Assembly (NCBI RefSeq): GCF_009389715.1 | Contig: NC_052400.1 | Location: 21,793,674-21,857,673 of the forward strand | Source: Phoenix dactylifera | Lineage: Eukaryota > Streptophyta > Magnoliopsida > Arecales > Arecaceae | Length of the DNA: 64,000 nucleotides | Direction of reading: 5' to 3' | In this document: one piece after another, positions 45,946 to 58,540 of the stretch | Layout of the letters: the number at the start of each line of letters is the position of its first letter | Position numbering within the stretch: the stretch's first letter is position 1 | Translations under genes and position numbers: made by a program | The notes under the pieces: model-generated | Databases searched by the model: none | What the model saw: only the letters and a program-made list of their open reading frames with translations | Told to the model about the DNA's origin: nothing

Positions 45946-47136
45946 TTTATTGCACTCTACTTTGGCTCCTTTTGCTTCTATGGTACGAGATTTACAAAAT
46001 AAAATTCTATCTATAATGGATTTGATGGGATATATACACTACACTCATATATTCTTTAGCTTGATCGCTCTTTTTATACATCGTTTAAATGTGATTATTC
46101 CACTTACATATAGCTAGCTCTCTCACTTGCAACAATTAATTTTCGCCCTTCTATTCTAGAGCAAAGGTCCAATGTTCGAACAATTTTTACGTTATTTCCA
46201 CTATATATTTTTTTTAAAAAAATAGAAGTCAAGTTTTCTCTATAATAAGAAAAGTTCCAATTATGCTACTCGCCGAAAGATCCTTCATTTTTTGCAGCTG
46301 TGGGAGCACCTTACTCTCAAAATGTTGAGGCAGGGCAGTGAACGATTAGAGGTTATTTGTCCTCTTTGATTCCAAATCAAATCCTTTAATTCCCTGCTCC
46401 ATTTTTGGATATGGAGGCAGCCTGTCCCTTTGCATTATTTTCTCTCCCCTACTCACATCGTATATACCTTTTTCTAAATGAATAAATCAACGGGAAGTGC
46501 CTTACTTCCTCCTTAATCCCTCAAAAAAACACGTTTTCTCCGTCTTTTTTTTTAAAAAAAAGAAACACTAATAGCTTCAAGAAACCAATGTTGCAAAAAT
46601 TGTAAAATAAGTTCCAAAATAGATATTTGTAAAAGCAATAAATTATTCTGTTTTATTTATTTTGAGAAGAAGATGAAGGCTATGGGCTATGCTTCAAAAG
46701 AATATCGATCAAATGGTCACAAGTTAGAGGCTTCACCAAAATAAAGCAAATTTAAAAGGAGAACTTAAAAAACAAAACACTGTAAAGAGATCAATAGCTG
46801 CTCAAAATTCAACCTCTCCGGAAGTTTCCTATCATTTTTTTTTTTCCTTCTTAACTTGTTAGATGTCATGTTTGAAATGCTCGACATTCTATTAGGTGCT
46901 ACATGCTATTTGTAATCGAAGACTTTGCTTTTCTCCTCCTTCCACTGGCAAAAACAATGGGCGATGGCTCCCATCTTATCCCGATGCGAGATTTCATGCT
47001 TGCTTTTTGACTCTTCCTTTCTTTATAAGTAGTGGTTCAACGCCACTTTCGTTGGAAAAGAGGAGATGAAATAACGTCCCCGATGGGTATCAAGATCATC
47101 TCAATGACCCTTTTTACCGCTTTAAAAAAAAAAAAG
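45946..47136. other. Intergenic, no gene seen
   Basis: AT-rich sequence with short homopolymer runs. I see no repeat ends or coding motif. Confidence 0.5.
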
Positions 47137-47637
47137 TTTTTTTTCTAGAAATACTCTTCTAAATATCAAATTTTGCATGAATTTCCTTCTAAAATTATTA
47201 TTTGTATGTATGCCCTCGTAAAACTGTGCTATTGTACAAATGCTCCTAATATAACAGTTGTTCTAACGATGTTAAAAAAAATCATATTTATATTCATTAA
47301 AAATAAAATAAAATTTTAAAATTACATTATTGTTCCTATCTTTTTCTCTCGCTGTCAGATTTGTGATTGTGATCTCGCGGGTGTTGCTATTTTCTTAATA
47401 CTCTTATAAATATTTCTATTTGCACGTCTATCCATTAAATGTAATTTAGTCATTTTAATTTGAAACAGTTAATTTTTTAACGCCGTTAAATAAAATGGTA
47501 CATATGCAAAAGTAAAAAAATTGGAGAAAATAGTAAAATAAGTATTTAAAAAAAAAGTATACATATAAATATTAATTTTGAAAAAGTATTTATGTAAAAT
47601 TTGATATTTAAGAAAATATTTATTAAAAAAAAAAAGA
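47137..47637. mobile_element. Foldback/MITE-like element with inverted arms of about 75 bp
   Basis: The left arm (ttcttctaaatatcaaattttgc and on to about 47210) is mirrored by the right arm (ending aaaatttgatatttaagaaaa, about 47560-47625) in inverse orientation with scattered mismatches. The core is AT-rich and non-coding. The target site is not clear. Confidence 0.6.
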
Positions 47638-47639
47638 GT

Positions 47640-50600
47640 GAGACCTTGCGCGTTGAATCATGGTACGTCACCAACTCCGGTGCCATGATTGCCCCTTCCC
47701 CGCATGTCAAAGGAGATAAGAAGCAATCGTCATCAGCCCTCCCTTGCGTTCGTGGCCACTAAAGCAAATTGACAACCCTTAATAGCTTCCCAATCTAATG
47801 TAGACGCTCACATGTCCACGTCAAGTTCGGCCCGGAATCACTAGCTAGCCTGCCGAAGTTGGAAATGGACACCCATGGAATACCATAGACCGCGCCGCTG
47901 GTAAGTCTGGTCCCTGTGAGCTCCACTCATTCCGTATTTATCTTGGATTGCCACTTTGTGCATCCAATTTTGTTTTATTTCTATGGTGCATTGCTGATAC
48001 GGTGCACACGCACGTGGTAGAGAATGTAATTTTTCTAATGTTATGATGCACGTGGTGTATGATATAATAATCTATGTAGCTGTCTTCAATATGGATCTAG
48101 TTAATGTAAATGATGGTGTAGAAAAAGATCATGCGGCACGTCTCATATTTTTGTTCTGCATGTGGATCCTACTAATAAAACTTGATCTTTATGTAAAGTG
48201 GTAAATACCCATATAATCTCACTTTCATAAAACCCCCGGAGGGGCACGTAAAACCCAATTTCATGAATAATTTCTGCTACCAAGAAAAGACTTTGTTTAC
48301 CTTCTCTCTTAATATTTTTCTTAAAAGCTAGAATTTGTTCTGCTGATTATCAGATTTCTTATTTACATGAGCATTATTCAAGAATCAAATTATGTGCAAG
48401 AAAGATATGGTAACCATATAACTTGATCCTATGATCTGGACCCTGATCGGACATCATTTTTCTTTCTCTTTTCTTTTTTGGAGTCGGATTATGTCTAAAT
48501 CAGATATCAAAAGACTCATGAAGTCACTGAATCCATGCTTGGTGGATTGGCATCCTAGTGGTGGAGTTCATCTCTATCGTATTTAATTACTGGTAAAAAA
48601 AAGAGAACACACTCGATCGACCATCCCCTAAGTGCATACCGGGTAACATGTCAAATGACATCTCACGATAAATATTTCAGATAATTAGATAAGTTGTATT
48701 ACGCACCACTAACCGTTCTAAAGCTTTGCTCTTCTCAAAATCTCCATGGATCAGGTAGTGATTGCCTTAAGCTTCCACATTCAACAGCCAAATCACATGC
48801 GAAATAGAAGCCTGTAATTGTTATCATTTCACGAAATGATTGCTTATATATTTGGGCAGTCCTTCTCCCAGATCTAGCTATGATGATGTTAGGTGGATCC
48901 TAGTCGATGTCTTTGCAAAAGAAGTCAATTGAATCGTCTAATATTTTAAAAGAATCCTTTCAAGTTCCACGCAAGATCTCATCCAACTATCAGAAAAAAA
49001 AAAAGCAAGATTTCGATATATCCATAACTAGGATCTAATTGGAAATATGTCGGTGTAGTTCAAAGTTTGAGGGAAGGGTCCCATCTCTCTCTTTCTGAGG
49101 GAAGGTATAGTGTCGGAAACAGCGTGGAAACAAGCCCCTGTACCAGAAACAAGAAAAGAAAAGCGAAAAAAACTAACGGTAGTAAGAGGGTGCGGGCGTG
49201 GATTGATGGTTGGTGAAGTTAGTGCGCAAAGCACTCCAATTGAAATTAGTTTGAACCAAATGCCTCTGTTCGTTCTTCTTCCGCATTTATTCATGCACGA
49301 GAACTTCATGCAATACACCTAACTATTGTTTGTTTCATCCGGGCTTGCATTCAAAGACATAAATATTTTTTTCTTTATAGTTCTTGGTTAAGGGAACCGG
49401 AGAGACTCCACCACTCTGCTGAGGCTTTTTTCTTTTAGAATCGATGAGATAAGATAGGCACTTAGGCCTTCTGTAGTTTTTCCCACCTACCCCCCGAGTC
49501 GTACGAAGAAGAAGAAGAACCGGAGTTATATCATTTTCAATAAACGTGTAGCCGTTTCGAGCCGGCCTTCTACTCTAGATATGTATCGTGACGTGTCTTG
49601 CGGTGATTGGACTATGAGTTTCTAGAAAAGGAAACTTAGGGCAGCACGTTTCTCTTCATGCAAGCAACAACTCGTCAGGTCTCTGTACCAAGACGGCTCA
49701 AATGGAAGAAATCATTTTATAGTTAAAAGAAAAAAAAAAACTAAATAACCCTCAAATGGCTTTGAATCCTTTCTTTCCGGCTTTTTGGGCCTCCCTAGCG
49801 CTGCCCCGACCTCCCCCTCCCCCTCCACCGTCACGATCCTGCATCCGCCACCGCGTTCGAGTTTCAGAGCTTTATCACCGACTGGCTCTGAATGGAGCTC
49901 CACTGCCGTTTCATCGTCGCCCAGCTCCGCTCCACCCTCTCCAAACCTCACAAGAGGACATTTGAAATGACTGGAGCGCTGTTTAGTTTCTACTTTTTAT
50001 ATATTTTATATTTTCTTCCATCCTCCTTCATATGTGGATTCCTGCTCTGATACCATGTTAAAATCACCACTTATCCTAAAAACTTAAGCTAATAGGATGA
50101 GATAGATTTATTTATAGATTTTATATTTTCTTGCATTACTTGAAATGGACTTTAATAACAAAACTAGCTCTCCCCATGACTATTCCGAAAGAGATCCATC
50201 CAAATTAATTTTAAGCAATCCATGAGAAGGGAGCACCCAATTACAAACTTGTGGAGGTTGGAAAGAAGAGAAGCCTGTAAAGCTGCAAGCGTCCAGTGCC
50301 ATGCAACCGAGCAAGCCATTTTTCTTAAAAAAACTACTAGCATGCCATAAATAGCAAGTTTATATTCTAATTTCAACATTAATTCTTTCGTTTTTCTATA
50401 TTCTTTTGAAAAAATGGTTCATTCAATTTGGAGTGGTGCATCTACCATAACTAGGAAAATAAAAGGCTAGTTACATGATATGAATATGGGCTATACTTTG
50501 CAAATGTTTATATAAAACTGCAGGTCGAGAGGGATATGCATGCATCTTCTTATATGCACAAAAAGTGGAATCAATTAATAAAACCTTGTTTTCCTTTTGT

Positions 50601-51116
50601 TTTTATTGTTTTCAAAGCAGCAGATTTGTGAGCCCACGACCAGAGTAGGATTAGGTGCACAAGTGGGACAGGCCTTGTTACGGGGGGTTCCCCGAATTTA
50701 GTTCCACATCAGCTAATCAGCGGAAAGGTCTGTGCCTTAAATGGGGGGCTCAATAACCTCTTCTCACCGAGGCGCCTTTTGAAGGGCAAACCCGTGAGGG
50801 GTGGAATGGGTGGTTCCACCCGGGGCGCCGTCAGAGCGCGGACCCCCGGGAGCGGTCACGATCCCCGATCCCCAAAGCGGACAATACCTCGGCGAGGACG
50901 CGGTCGTTTTTCCTGCTCGGCTGGTGTGTGGGCTGTGCTGGTGACGGGGTGCAAATCCCGCATCAAGCCTAAAAAACACCAATTAAGATGGCACCATTGA
51001 AACATCTACCTCAACGTAAAACGCCCAAACTAAGCCCCATAAAACAACGGTGCACAAGTATGCGCCTCCTGTGTCTTTTATTACCATCAAGTTAGCAATA
51101 TTATTTATCATTTTTT
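47640..51116. other. Intergenic, no confident gene
   Basis: Mostly AT-rich. A GC-richer patch at 49790-49970 has a frame reading FEFQSFITDWL then a stop, faintly like the start of a DOG1-type domain, but it is too short and broken to call. Another GC-rich patch at 50660-50990 with hairpin-like words (ggttccacccggggcg) is probably repeat-derived and unassigned. Confidence 0.45.
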
Positions 51117-51340
51117 TTTATACATCGGCGACCCACATACAATGAGTGTGAGTATAGCCCATAAAGTTCAAAAAAAGAGCAAAAAATGCAAAGAAGACGA
51201 GACCGAGTCGTGCCTCTTCCAAATAACACCTATAGAGTGATGGGCCGCATAGGATGCCCCAGTATGCAATACTGTTGGTCTCTCTGTATACATGAGAAGC
51301 CCAAAAGACAGTGCATTCATCTAAAAATGGCAAATATCGT
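51117..51340 (-). mobile_element. LINE 3' end, minus strand
   Basis: The minus strand reads ASHVYRETNSIAYWGILCG and then THTHCMWVADV with a stop, followed by an A-tail (T-run 51112-51119 on the plus strand). This is the same family as the ends at 39684-40188. Confidence 0.7.
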
Positions 51341-51529
51341 GGAGCAACCGCATCTCCCAGCAGACTGCCTTATCAAAGTAGTATTTTAAATACATAGAGT
51401 AAAACAAAACTGTTATCTAATGCATGATGATGCAGCTGGAGTTTTGTATATCTAGACACGATTTAGATCCAGACGGTAATAGACCAGATCATGAGCCGAG
51501 CTTTGACATAGAAGCTATCAAATTTTAAG

Positions 51530-51695
51530 AGTCCATACGAATGATTGGGTTGAAAATTATGGATTGAATCAGTATAATCATTAAAATTATAAGATTATAG
51601 GGTGAACTCGAACTATATTCATAAATATTTTAAAAATTTTTTTATAAAATTATCTATAGATTATAGGATTTTTAATCTAATTGTTCAAATGGATT
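51530..51695. mobile_element. MITE, GTTTGGATxATT family, copy 2 (short)
   Basis: gattgggttgaaaattatgg at the left and the inverse-style end attgttcaaatgg at the right, with a middle phrase ttataagattatagggtgaa similar to copy 1. Ends are eroded. Confidence 0.5.
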
Positions 51696-51739
51696 TAAAC
51701 TAAAAACGGATATAATTTACGCTCGAGATTGGGTCCATG

Positions 51740-52456
51740 TAGGGCTGCAAATGGGTTGGGTTGATCCGTGACCCGACCCGACCCAACCCGCTTAAGACCC
51801 GACCCGACCCGCATTTTAGGACCCGCGGGGCCGGGTCGGGTCCTAAATTTGGACCCGTTCTATTTTTTGGGTCGGGTCGGGTCCGCCCAATTTCGATCCG
51901 CACCCCGACCCGATTCGACCCAATTTTTTTGGATCATTTTTTTAAGACATGCAGGCCATTGGGCCGCAGGCCCGCAGTGCTACTGACTAGTGACTACTGT
52001 GCTCTGTGCTTTGCCCGCAGCCCGCAACGGATGATATATAAATCATCCGCTTCACCGAATCACCGCTTGGACCCCTTCCTCCCTTTTTCGCTCCCGTGCG
52101 GCTGTGCCCTAGGTCTTGACTCTTGAGCTGCGGCGGAGGATCATCTAGAGGAGACGAGGAGTAGACCGCTTCCGTGCTCGGTGCCCTAGATCTCCCGTGC
52201 GGTTGTGCCCTAGATCTTGAGCTGCGGCGGAGGATCATTTGGAGAAGAGTAGTGCAAATCCGACCCGGATCCGACCCGGACTCGATCCGGACCCGACCCG
52301 ACCCGAATGACCCATCGGGGTAGGTATGGACCCGACCCGACCCGATCCGTTTTTCAACCGGGTCGGATCTGGGTCCAAAATTAGAACCCGAACATGCAAT
52401 CGGGTCGGATCGGGGTCACCTAGGACCCGACCCGATCCGACCCATTTGCAGCCCTA
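51740..52456 (+). mobile_element. hAT-like MITE with TAGGGCTGCAAATGGG ends, 717 bp
   Basis: The left end TAGGGCTGCAAATGGG is the exact inverse of the right end CCCATTTGCAGCCCTA (16 bp). Flanks GGTCCATG (51732-51739) and GGTCCTTG (52457-52464) match at 7 of 8 positions, fitting an old 8-bp hAT duplication. Both arms are dense in (C)GACCCGACC and its complement. The core (about 52080-52255) has an internal direct repeat including gagctgcggcggaggatcat twice. Confidence 0.85.
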
Positions 52457-52464
52457 GGTCCTTG

Positions 52465-53454
52465 TTCAGCTTTGCTCGGCTGCACTAAATTTACGTACGA
52501 AACGTGTGCACAGACTGGCTGGAACGGAGGGCCCACCAGCCAAAGGCACGCGGAATGCTACAATCGGTCCCATGTCGGTTCCGAGCGTCCAAAAGACCGG
52601 TCCGCAGCGTCACATCAAATGAACGGGTACGTTAGCTATTATTGTTTTCTTTTAGAACTTAATTATTATTGGATTGGATTTTTTTGCTCAGGTTAAGCGT
52701 CGTCAGAAAGTGGCTCTCAAAGGGAGAAACTTAAGGAAAATTGATTGGCATCACACGTACTAATAAGACGTTACAACATCATTGTGCGGTACACAATTGG
52801 CGAAGCGGTGTCTTTTCCTCCGAAGTGTAGCATCTCAGAGCTAGTACAATAATTGACGAACAGTTGTCAGGCGTTATGAGTATATGCAGCAGGCTACTAA
52901 CTTACATTGCCAGAAACGACTCATTGTATGCTCCAAGGAGGGCCTATTGGGACCTATTACTGTTGAAAATTAGTTTGCTTCAGACATCAAATTGACGGTG
53001 GTTGTTAGGTTTTCCTCTAATTTGCCATTCAGATAAAAAAATTGGATAGAATTGCTGCATATCCCTATGATGCTGCACTATTAAAATTGGATGACAGAAA
53101 AGTAGCTTTAAACGGTGCTTCGATCTAAAATAAAAAATAAAATTTATGAAAAAATATATATTTTGTAGTAATTCATGAAGTGCTTATTGCATTCATGGGA
53201 TTCAATAATAAGGTGTGTTTAGAAGATTTTAAAAAAAAAATGTTACTAGTATGCTGGTGCCTGGTAATGTGGGAGGGTTAGGCTCGAACTGGGTTGCTGT
53301 CGAGCCGCATTCACGCACCAACAAAAATATAAATAAATGTAGGTGGTGAGAAGTTTACGCAACTGACCATGTGCCAGACGCGAAAAACGAACCTACTCCT
53401 CGATTTCAAACGGATGCGAAGGGAGAGAAGAGAACGCTTAGAGAGCAATCGACC
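52465..53454. other. Upstream region of the BAHD gene, no gene seen
   Basis: No credible coding sequence. The last 100 bases hold the proximal promoter described separately. Confidence 0.5.
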
Positions 53455-53463
53455 CTATAAATT
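53455..53463 (+). promoter_or_regulatory. TATA box of the BAHD acyltransferase gene
   Basis: ctataaatt lies about 85 bp before the ATG, a normal plant TATA-to-start distance with a short 5' UTR. Confidence 0.6.
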
Positions 53464-53545
53464 CTCCTTACCCATCCCGGCTCTCTCGTACCAAAACCCC
53501 ACTCGTCAGTCATAGACACAGCAATACCGACCGTTTTTTATCACC

Positions 53546-55861
53546 ATGACCATCTCCGTGAAGAGGATCTCCCAGAAGCTGGTCATCCCCTCTGAGCCCA
53601 CTCCCACGGGCGTCCTCTGCCTCTCGTGGCTCGACCGATACCCGACGCAACGAGCCCTGATCGAGTCGCTTCATGTATTCAAGAATGGCCATGAGGCGGC
53701 GACGGTCATAAAGCGGGCGCTGGCCAAGGCCTTGGTCCCCTACTACCCTCTCGCCGGCCGGCTTGTGGTGTCCGACCGGGGGGAGCTCCAGGTGTCGTGT
53801 ACTGGAGATGGAGTCTGGTTCGTCGAGGCGTCGGCCAGTTGCACCCTGGAGGACGTGGATTATTTGGAGCACCCTTTGATGATCTCAAAGGATGAGCTGC
53901 TGCCTCATCCCGAGCCAAAACTAGACCCTTCTCAGGAAGAGAAGTTGCTTTTGCTGGTTCAGGTACCTTCCTTCTTCTTCTTCTTCTCACTTTCTCCCTC
54001 TCTCTCCCTCTCTCTCCTTCACTTTCTTGTTCATCAAAATAGCTTTCTTTTTATTTTCCAATTTTTGATTTCATAATTCGCAAAATGGATGGTGCAATTT
54101 CCGAGGGCATCGGATTCCATTCTGCTTCACATGACGCACACCTGCATCACAGAGATGTGCCAGAGACATCCAAATAAGCTCTTGAGCTTATTTCTGTTTG
54201 CTTCCTGGTTTTTGTTTCAGCAAGTGAGACAAATAGGCCATCACGATTGAGGACCACTGGAATTCCTCTAATTGAAACCAAGCTCATCAGCTTGTTTGGG
54301 TGCTTTCCTTTCTGTTATCCGGAAAAGTTCTGTTACCTCCTTTTTTTCTGATTGTTAGTGGGCAGGCAGCTCCCAATTTGCTTCGATCATTAAGTCACTG
54401 GCTGGACCCATTAAATAATATTTCTAATCAGAGATGCGTCGCTTCGCACCCACGGGTCCAACATTGGTTTAAGTGCAATAAACGGAAGATAACAACTAAC
54501 GAGTATTTTAGTCGGATTGGTGCCGGCGACATGTAGAAAAAGGTCAGTGTTCAGCCAACCACCAAAAAATATAATCGAGTTGCACATGGGAGAATCCCAT
54601 CTCGAGGGGCACAATCCGGCAAGCAACTCGCCGTCGGTGCCATATCGTTTTTAGTTGGCTCAAATCCACCGTTGAGCTGGTGAACTAATCCAATAATAAA
54701 CACACCCTTCTCGTTTTTTTTTTTTTTTTGTCCATCTTTGCACATATTAGCTCATGGTCGGATCAGTCGATCAATTGAGCAGTGGACCTGGTCCAACTAA
54801 TAGCCACTCCATCGACGCCCACATCATCCTGGCAATTAGGACCTAAATGCCTGGATTCATTATTTACATCTCTCGGATGCGGAGGATTGGAATAATTAGG
54901 ACTGGACCCTCAGATTTATATGCAAGCAAGAGAAGATCTCGACTCATGCTGTAATGATGCGTGAATTTTTACGCATACCCTTGTTCCCATCTTTTTAACG
55001 GGTGGATTTGTGGTGGGCCAGGTCACAGAATTCGCTTGCGGTGGATTTGTGGTGGGCCTCAGATTCAGCCATGCCATCGCGGACGGCCCAGGAGCAGCAC
55101 AATTCGTGGCAGCTGTTGCCGACTTCGCCCGAGGCCTCGCACAGCCGACCGTGGAGCCAGTCTGGAACAGAGACGCCATTCCCAACCCACCAAAATTCAG
55201 ATCAGCGCCTCCGCCGGCCCCGTCCGACGTCCGCCTGCAATATCTCGTGATGGACATCTCGTCGGAGTACATCAATCATCTAAAGAGCCAATTCATCGAG
55301 CAAACGGGTCAGATTTGCTCCACTTTCGAAGTCCTCATCGCCAAGGCCTGGCAAAGCCGAGCAAGGGCGATTCGGTTCGAGCCGGAGGCCAACGTTCACC
55401 TTTATTTCGCCATGAGTGCTCGCCCGTTGCTGCACCAAGTGCTGCCCTCCAAAGTAGGTTACTATGGAAACTGCTACTACATCATGAAGGTCGCCACAAC
55501 GAGTGGGAAAATCATGGAGTCGCCCATTGTTGAGATTGTGAAGTTGATTAAAGATGCTAAGAAGAGGCTGCCTGTGGAATTTTCCAAGTGGGCCAAGGGA
55601 GAGATCGAGGAGGACCCGTATAAGCTGACAACGGCGTATGATTCGCTATTGGTCTCGGATTGGACCCATCTGGGGTTTTCCCAGGTCGACTATGGGTGGG
55701 GCACACCTGTGCATGTAGTCCCGTTGACGAATTCCGACAGCATAGCTACGTGCATCCTGGTGAAGCCATCTGCTCCCAAGCGAGGTGCTCGTTTGATGAC
55801 GCAGTGTGTCACCAAGGAACACTTGATGGCATTCCGTGATGGAATGATGAACCTGGCCTAG
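53546..55861 (+). CDS. BAHD-family acyltransferase (2 exons)
   Basis: Exons 53546-53962 and 55022-55861 (GT-AG intron of 1059 bp, phase 0) give 1257 bp and 418 aa, a little short for a family that usually has 430-460 aa. BAHD enzymes are cytosolic and transfer an acyl group from acyl-CoA to an alcohol or amine in specialised metabolism. Seen: N-terminal YPLAGRL (about residues 68-74), the catalytic HAIAD (HxxxD, His156-Asp160) right after the intron, and the structural DYGWG (DFGWG variant) at 362-366. The wording around the intron ([14 protein letters not shown]) is typical of taxane/alcohol acyltransferase-like members. The acyl donor and acceptor cannot be told. All key residues are present, so it is probably functional. 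The start is the first ATG after the TATA box. A poly(T) tract follows the stop. Confidence 0.93.
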
Positions 55862-56490
55862 GATTTTTTTTTTTTTTCATTCTTTTTTTTTTCACTTCTT
55901 GAAAGCAACCGGCAGAAGCCAGAAGGTTGGTTTGTCTTTTCAATGAATAATATGAAAGTCTGATATAAATTTATTTACTGCGAGGTACACTATTTTAGTG
56001 TTTCTGGTGGCCTGTCTTGTATCACTTTCTTTTTGCTGTGACTAAACCTGAAAGGAAAATGCCAACGAAGGACAAAAATATACAAAGTCCATGTATCGAT
56101 GTCACAGTGTTAAATGTGAATGAATTTCCTTCAAAAGAGGCCTATTTATTGATGTTTAGCTTGGTTACAGCTCTATGTTTTGATCGCCGAATACCATAAG
56201 AGATGTAAAAAAATATGGATATTGCTGCATGTCCCAACGGGGAAGAGAACAAAACTGTATGCCATTCGGCTTGAAGAGAGTGGTGTGCTTAAAAACACCA
56301 GTTTCCTTGGCCCGGATGAATAGAGCTTCCTTCTGACACCAGGATTATTAGGCCCCAGAGCATTTTTCCAGTGCTATACCAGTCTAACTAAGATCTCGGT
56401 GAATTTGTTTCCAGAAGTATCCTAAACCACATCCTCGGGATTTTTAAACCCAAAGGAAAATTATTTCAGTCAACCAAACACATCCTAAGC
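55862..56490. other. 3' flank of the BAHD gene
   Basis: Likely 3' UTR over the first 100 bp or so, with AATGAATAAT at about 55942 as a possible polyadenylation signal. The remainder shows no gene. Confidence 0.5.
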
Positions 56491-56715
56491 GCCTATGTAG
56501 ATGATTCGGTTGAAAATTCTATTGGATTCATGGGTTGAGTCAATACGATCAACAAAATTATAGAGTTAAGTATATGTTAACTGCCCGAACTCATGAAATT
56601 CTATTTATGAATATAGTTGTAGTTCAGCCAGTAATTCTATGTTTTTTTGTTGATTGTAATGGCCCAACACAACTCACGAATCTAGTAGAATTTTCAACCC
56701 AATCATCCAAACAAA
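56491..56715. mobile_element. MITE, GTTTGGATxATT family, copy 3
   Basis: Left arm gatgattcggttgaaaattc and right arm gaattttcaacccaatcatc are inverse of one another over about 25 bp with few mismatches. The element is about 225 bp and non-coding, related to the one at 42536. Confidence 0.68.
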
Positions 56716-58289
56716 CTCTAATTAGAATTTGATGATGGAGTCATGCGCATAGCCTAGAATTTTCTTACAAGAACCAACCTATAGAAAAAACAAATCAAGT
56801 GCTCAATTTTATAAGGCAAGTTATTTTGGTGGCATGGATTATTTGTTAGGTCACTCCGTTTCGTCCAAATTCTCTTGCAGTCCCTTGGTTGGTCTATCAA
56901 ATGCAAGGTGGGATGTCATTTTTTTGTCTACTTGTTATCCCTCTATTTTAGTAATTTGGGAGCCGTTCAGTGTGACATGAATTTTAGTTTAGTGGCCGCC
57001 GAAACTGACATCCAACCTACTGGGCTGTTGATTGATGTTCTTTTTGTCAACAAAATGGGCAACTATTCTCTCTCTCACCAGAAAATGATCCTTGTCTTCT
57101 TTCTTGGCCCCCTAGACTAAACTCATTAGAAACCTACCTAATGGATTAATTTGTTTTTAGCTCATTGCTGTTTCCGTACTTAAAGGCAAATAGAAACATC
57201 TGGGGTTCATGGTTATGGGCAATTTTATAGTTTTCTAATCCAATTCTCATCGTCAACGGTGGGTGAATGGTATATATTGAACTAAAAATGCGTCCAAAAA
57301 AGGTTGATGTGATCAGCTGTTTATTTATTCTTAGATCAGAAGTTGGTGGCTCCAAGAACATTACCACTCTTCTCTTTTGAATGCCATTATAGCCTGGAAT
57401 TCCCTGCGGAGTGTGGACGTGAGGAGGTGAGATGCACCTTCTTAAATACTTTAAAGGAAGAGAATGTCATGCGAGGACTCGAGACCTCCGCTTTTAATAA
57501 ATAAAGGCAACATAATATTTTTTTTATATATATAGAAAAAGGTGGACAATGTGTGTTTATTTCCATCCATGCCCAAATTCACAGAAAAAACAAAAGAAAA
57601 ATAAAACTTTTCTTTTTTGGTAATTAAAAAGGCTTCTTCTAAAACTTTCCCATTCCATTTATATATGATTTTATTTATTAATAGATGCCAGCTAAAATGT
57701 CTAGTAATTAGAGATGCAGAAATTTGTTATGCTGTTAAGGGCTGTAATATCCAACCCCGTCCTGCTACCGGCATTCCATTGGCATTTTGGAGCTGAGATC
57801 TTCCCTAGTTTAAGGCCAAACCAGGGAGGGTGGGTTTATCTCTATAAAGCATACTTATTATTTCATAAAGTATACGAAATAATAAGTATATAAAATAATG
57901 TAGTTTGACGCCCTTTAGCCGCACATGCAAGACTGGCTGTCGGTGCCCTTCAGAGTTTAGACTGCAAACCTGCGCACTCGGTATTCTAAATGCTTATTCA
58001 AAGGACACATATAGTTCATAGGAAAAAAATTTTCTTATAGAAATTTTTTTTTCTTTCTAAAAAGTCAATATTATATATTTAGTTGATTATAAAAAAGTGA
58101 TATATTGTAGAATGGCTTATGTTTAGTTGAGTATTTACTTTTTTTTAAAAAAAAGTGTAAAATACCTATTATGCCGTCAATAAAGTAAAAATGTGTTACC
58201 TCATTTTATCTAAAAACTTAAAAGTATTTTTGAAGAAAAAAATATCATTAGTTTTAGCAGATGAAAATTAGATTTTCTCATGTTCCGAA
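56716..58289. other. Intergenic, no gene seen
   Basis: AT-rich, with the frame at 56875-57120 lacking any known motif. Around 58010-58285 AT-rich arms hint at another decayed MITE, not delimited. Confidence 0.45.
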
Positions 58290-58295
58290 TTCAAT

Positions 58296-58540
58296 TTTTT
58301 TTTTTTTGTTGTGGTAAAAACGATATTTCATATAGCTCTTATATTGGCACAACCTGCCAAGTCAAAAAAAAGAAAATGATACAAGAAAAGAGGAAGCTCA
58401 TCGGCATAAGGCTAGATAAACTCTTCGGAGTGCCGAGCAACATAAAAGGCAACCCAGTCTGTTGTTCTGTTTGCCTTCCGATATACATGTGTTGCCAGAA
58501 AGGACACCATCCCCTTGACCAATTTGCGGGTATCCCACTT
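58296..58540 (-). mobile_element. LINE 3' end, minus strand
   Basis: The minus strand reads ATHVYRKANRTTDWVAFYVA and then RHSEEF, the RNase H C-terminal pattern, ending in an A-tail (T-run 58296-58308 on the plus strand). Confidence 0.75.

Noticed and set aside
49790-49975. Possible DOG1-domain fragment (FEFQSFITDWL then stop)
   Set aside because: Only about ten residues resemble the domain, followed by a stop. This is too short to distinguish from chance.
50940-50985. tRNA-like T-arm sequence gggtgcaaatcccgc
   Set aside because: No matching anticodon or acceptor arms could be found at the right distances.
3831-55861. UGT pair plus BAHD gene as a biosynthetic gene cluster
   Set aside because: They are over 40 kb apart, separated by a SNARE gene and a lysine-rich protein gene, with no other pathway enzyme in the window.
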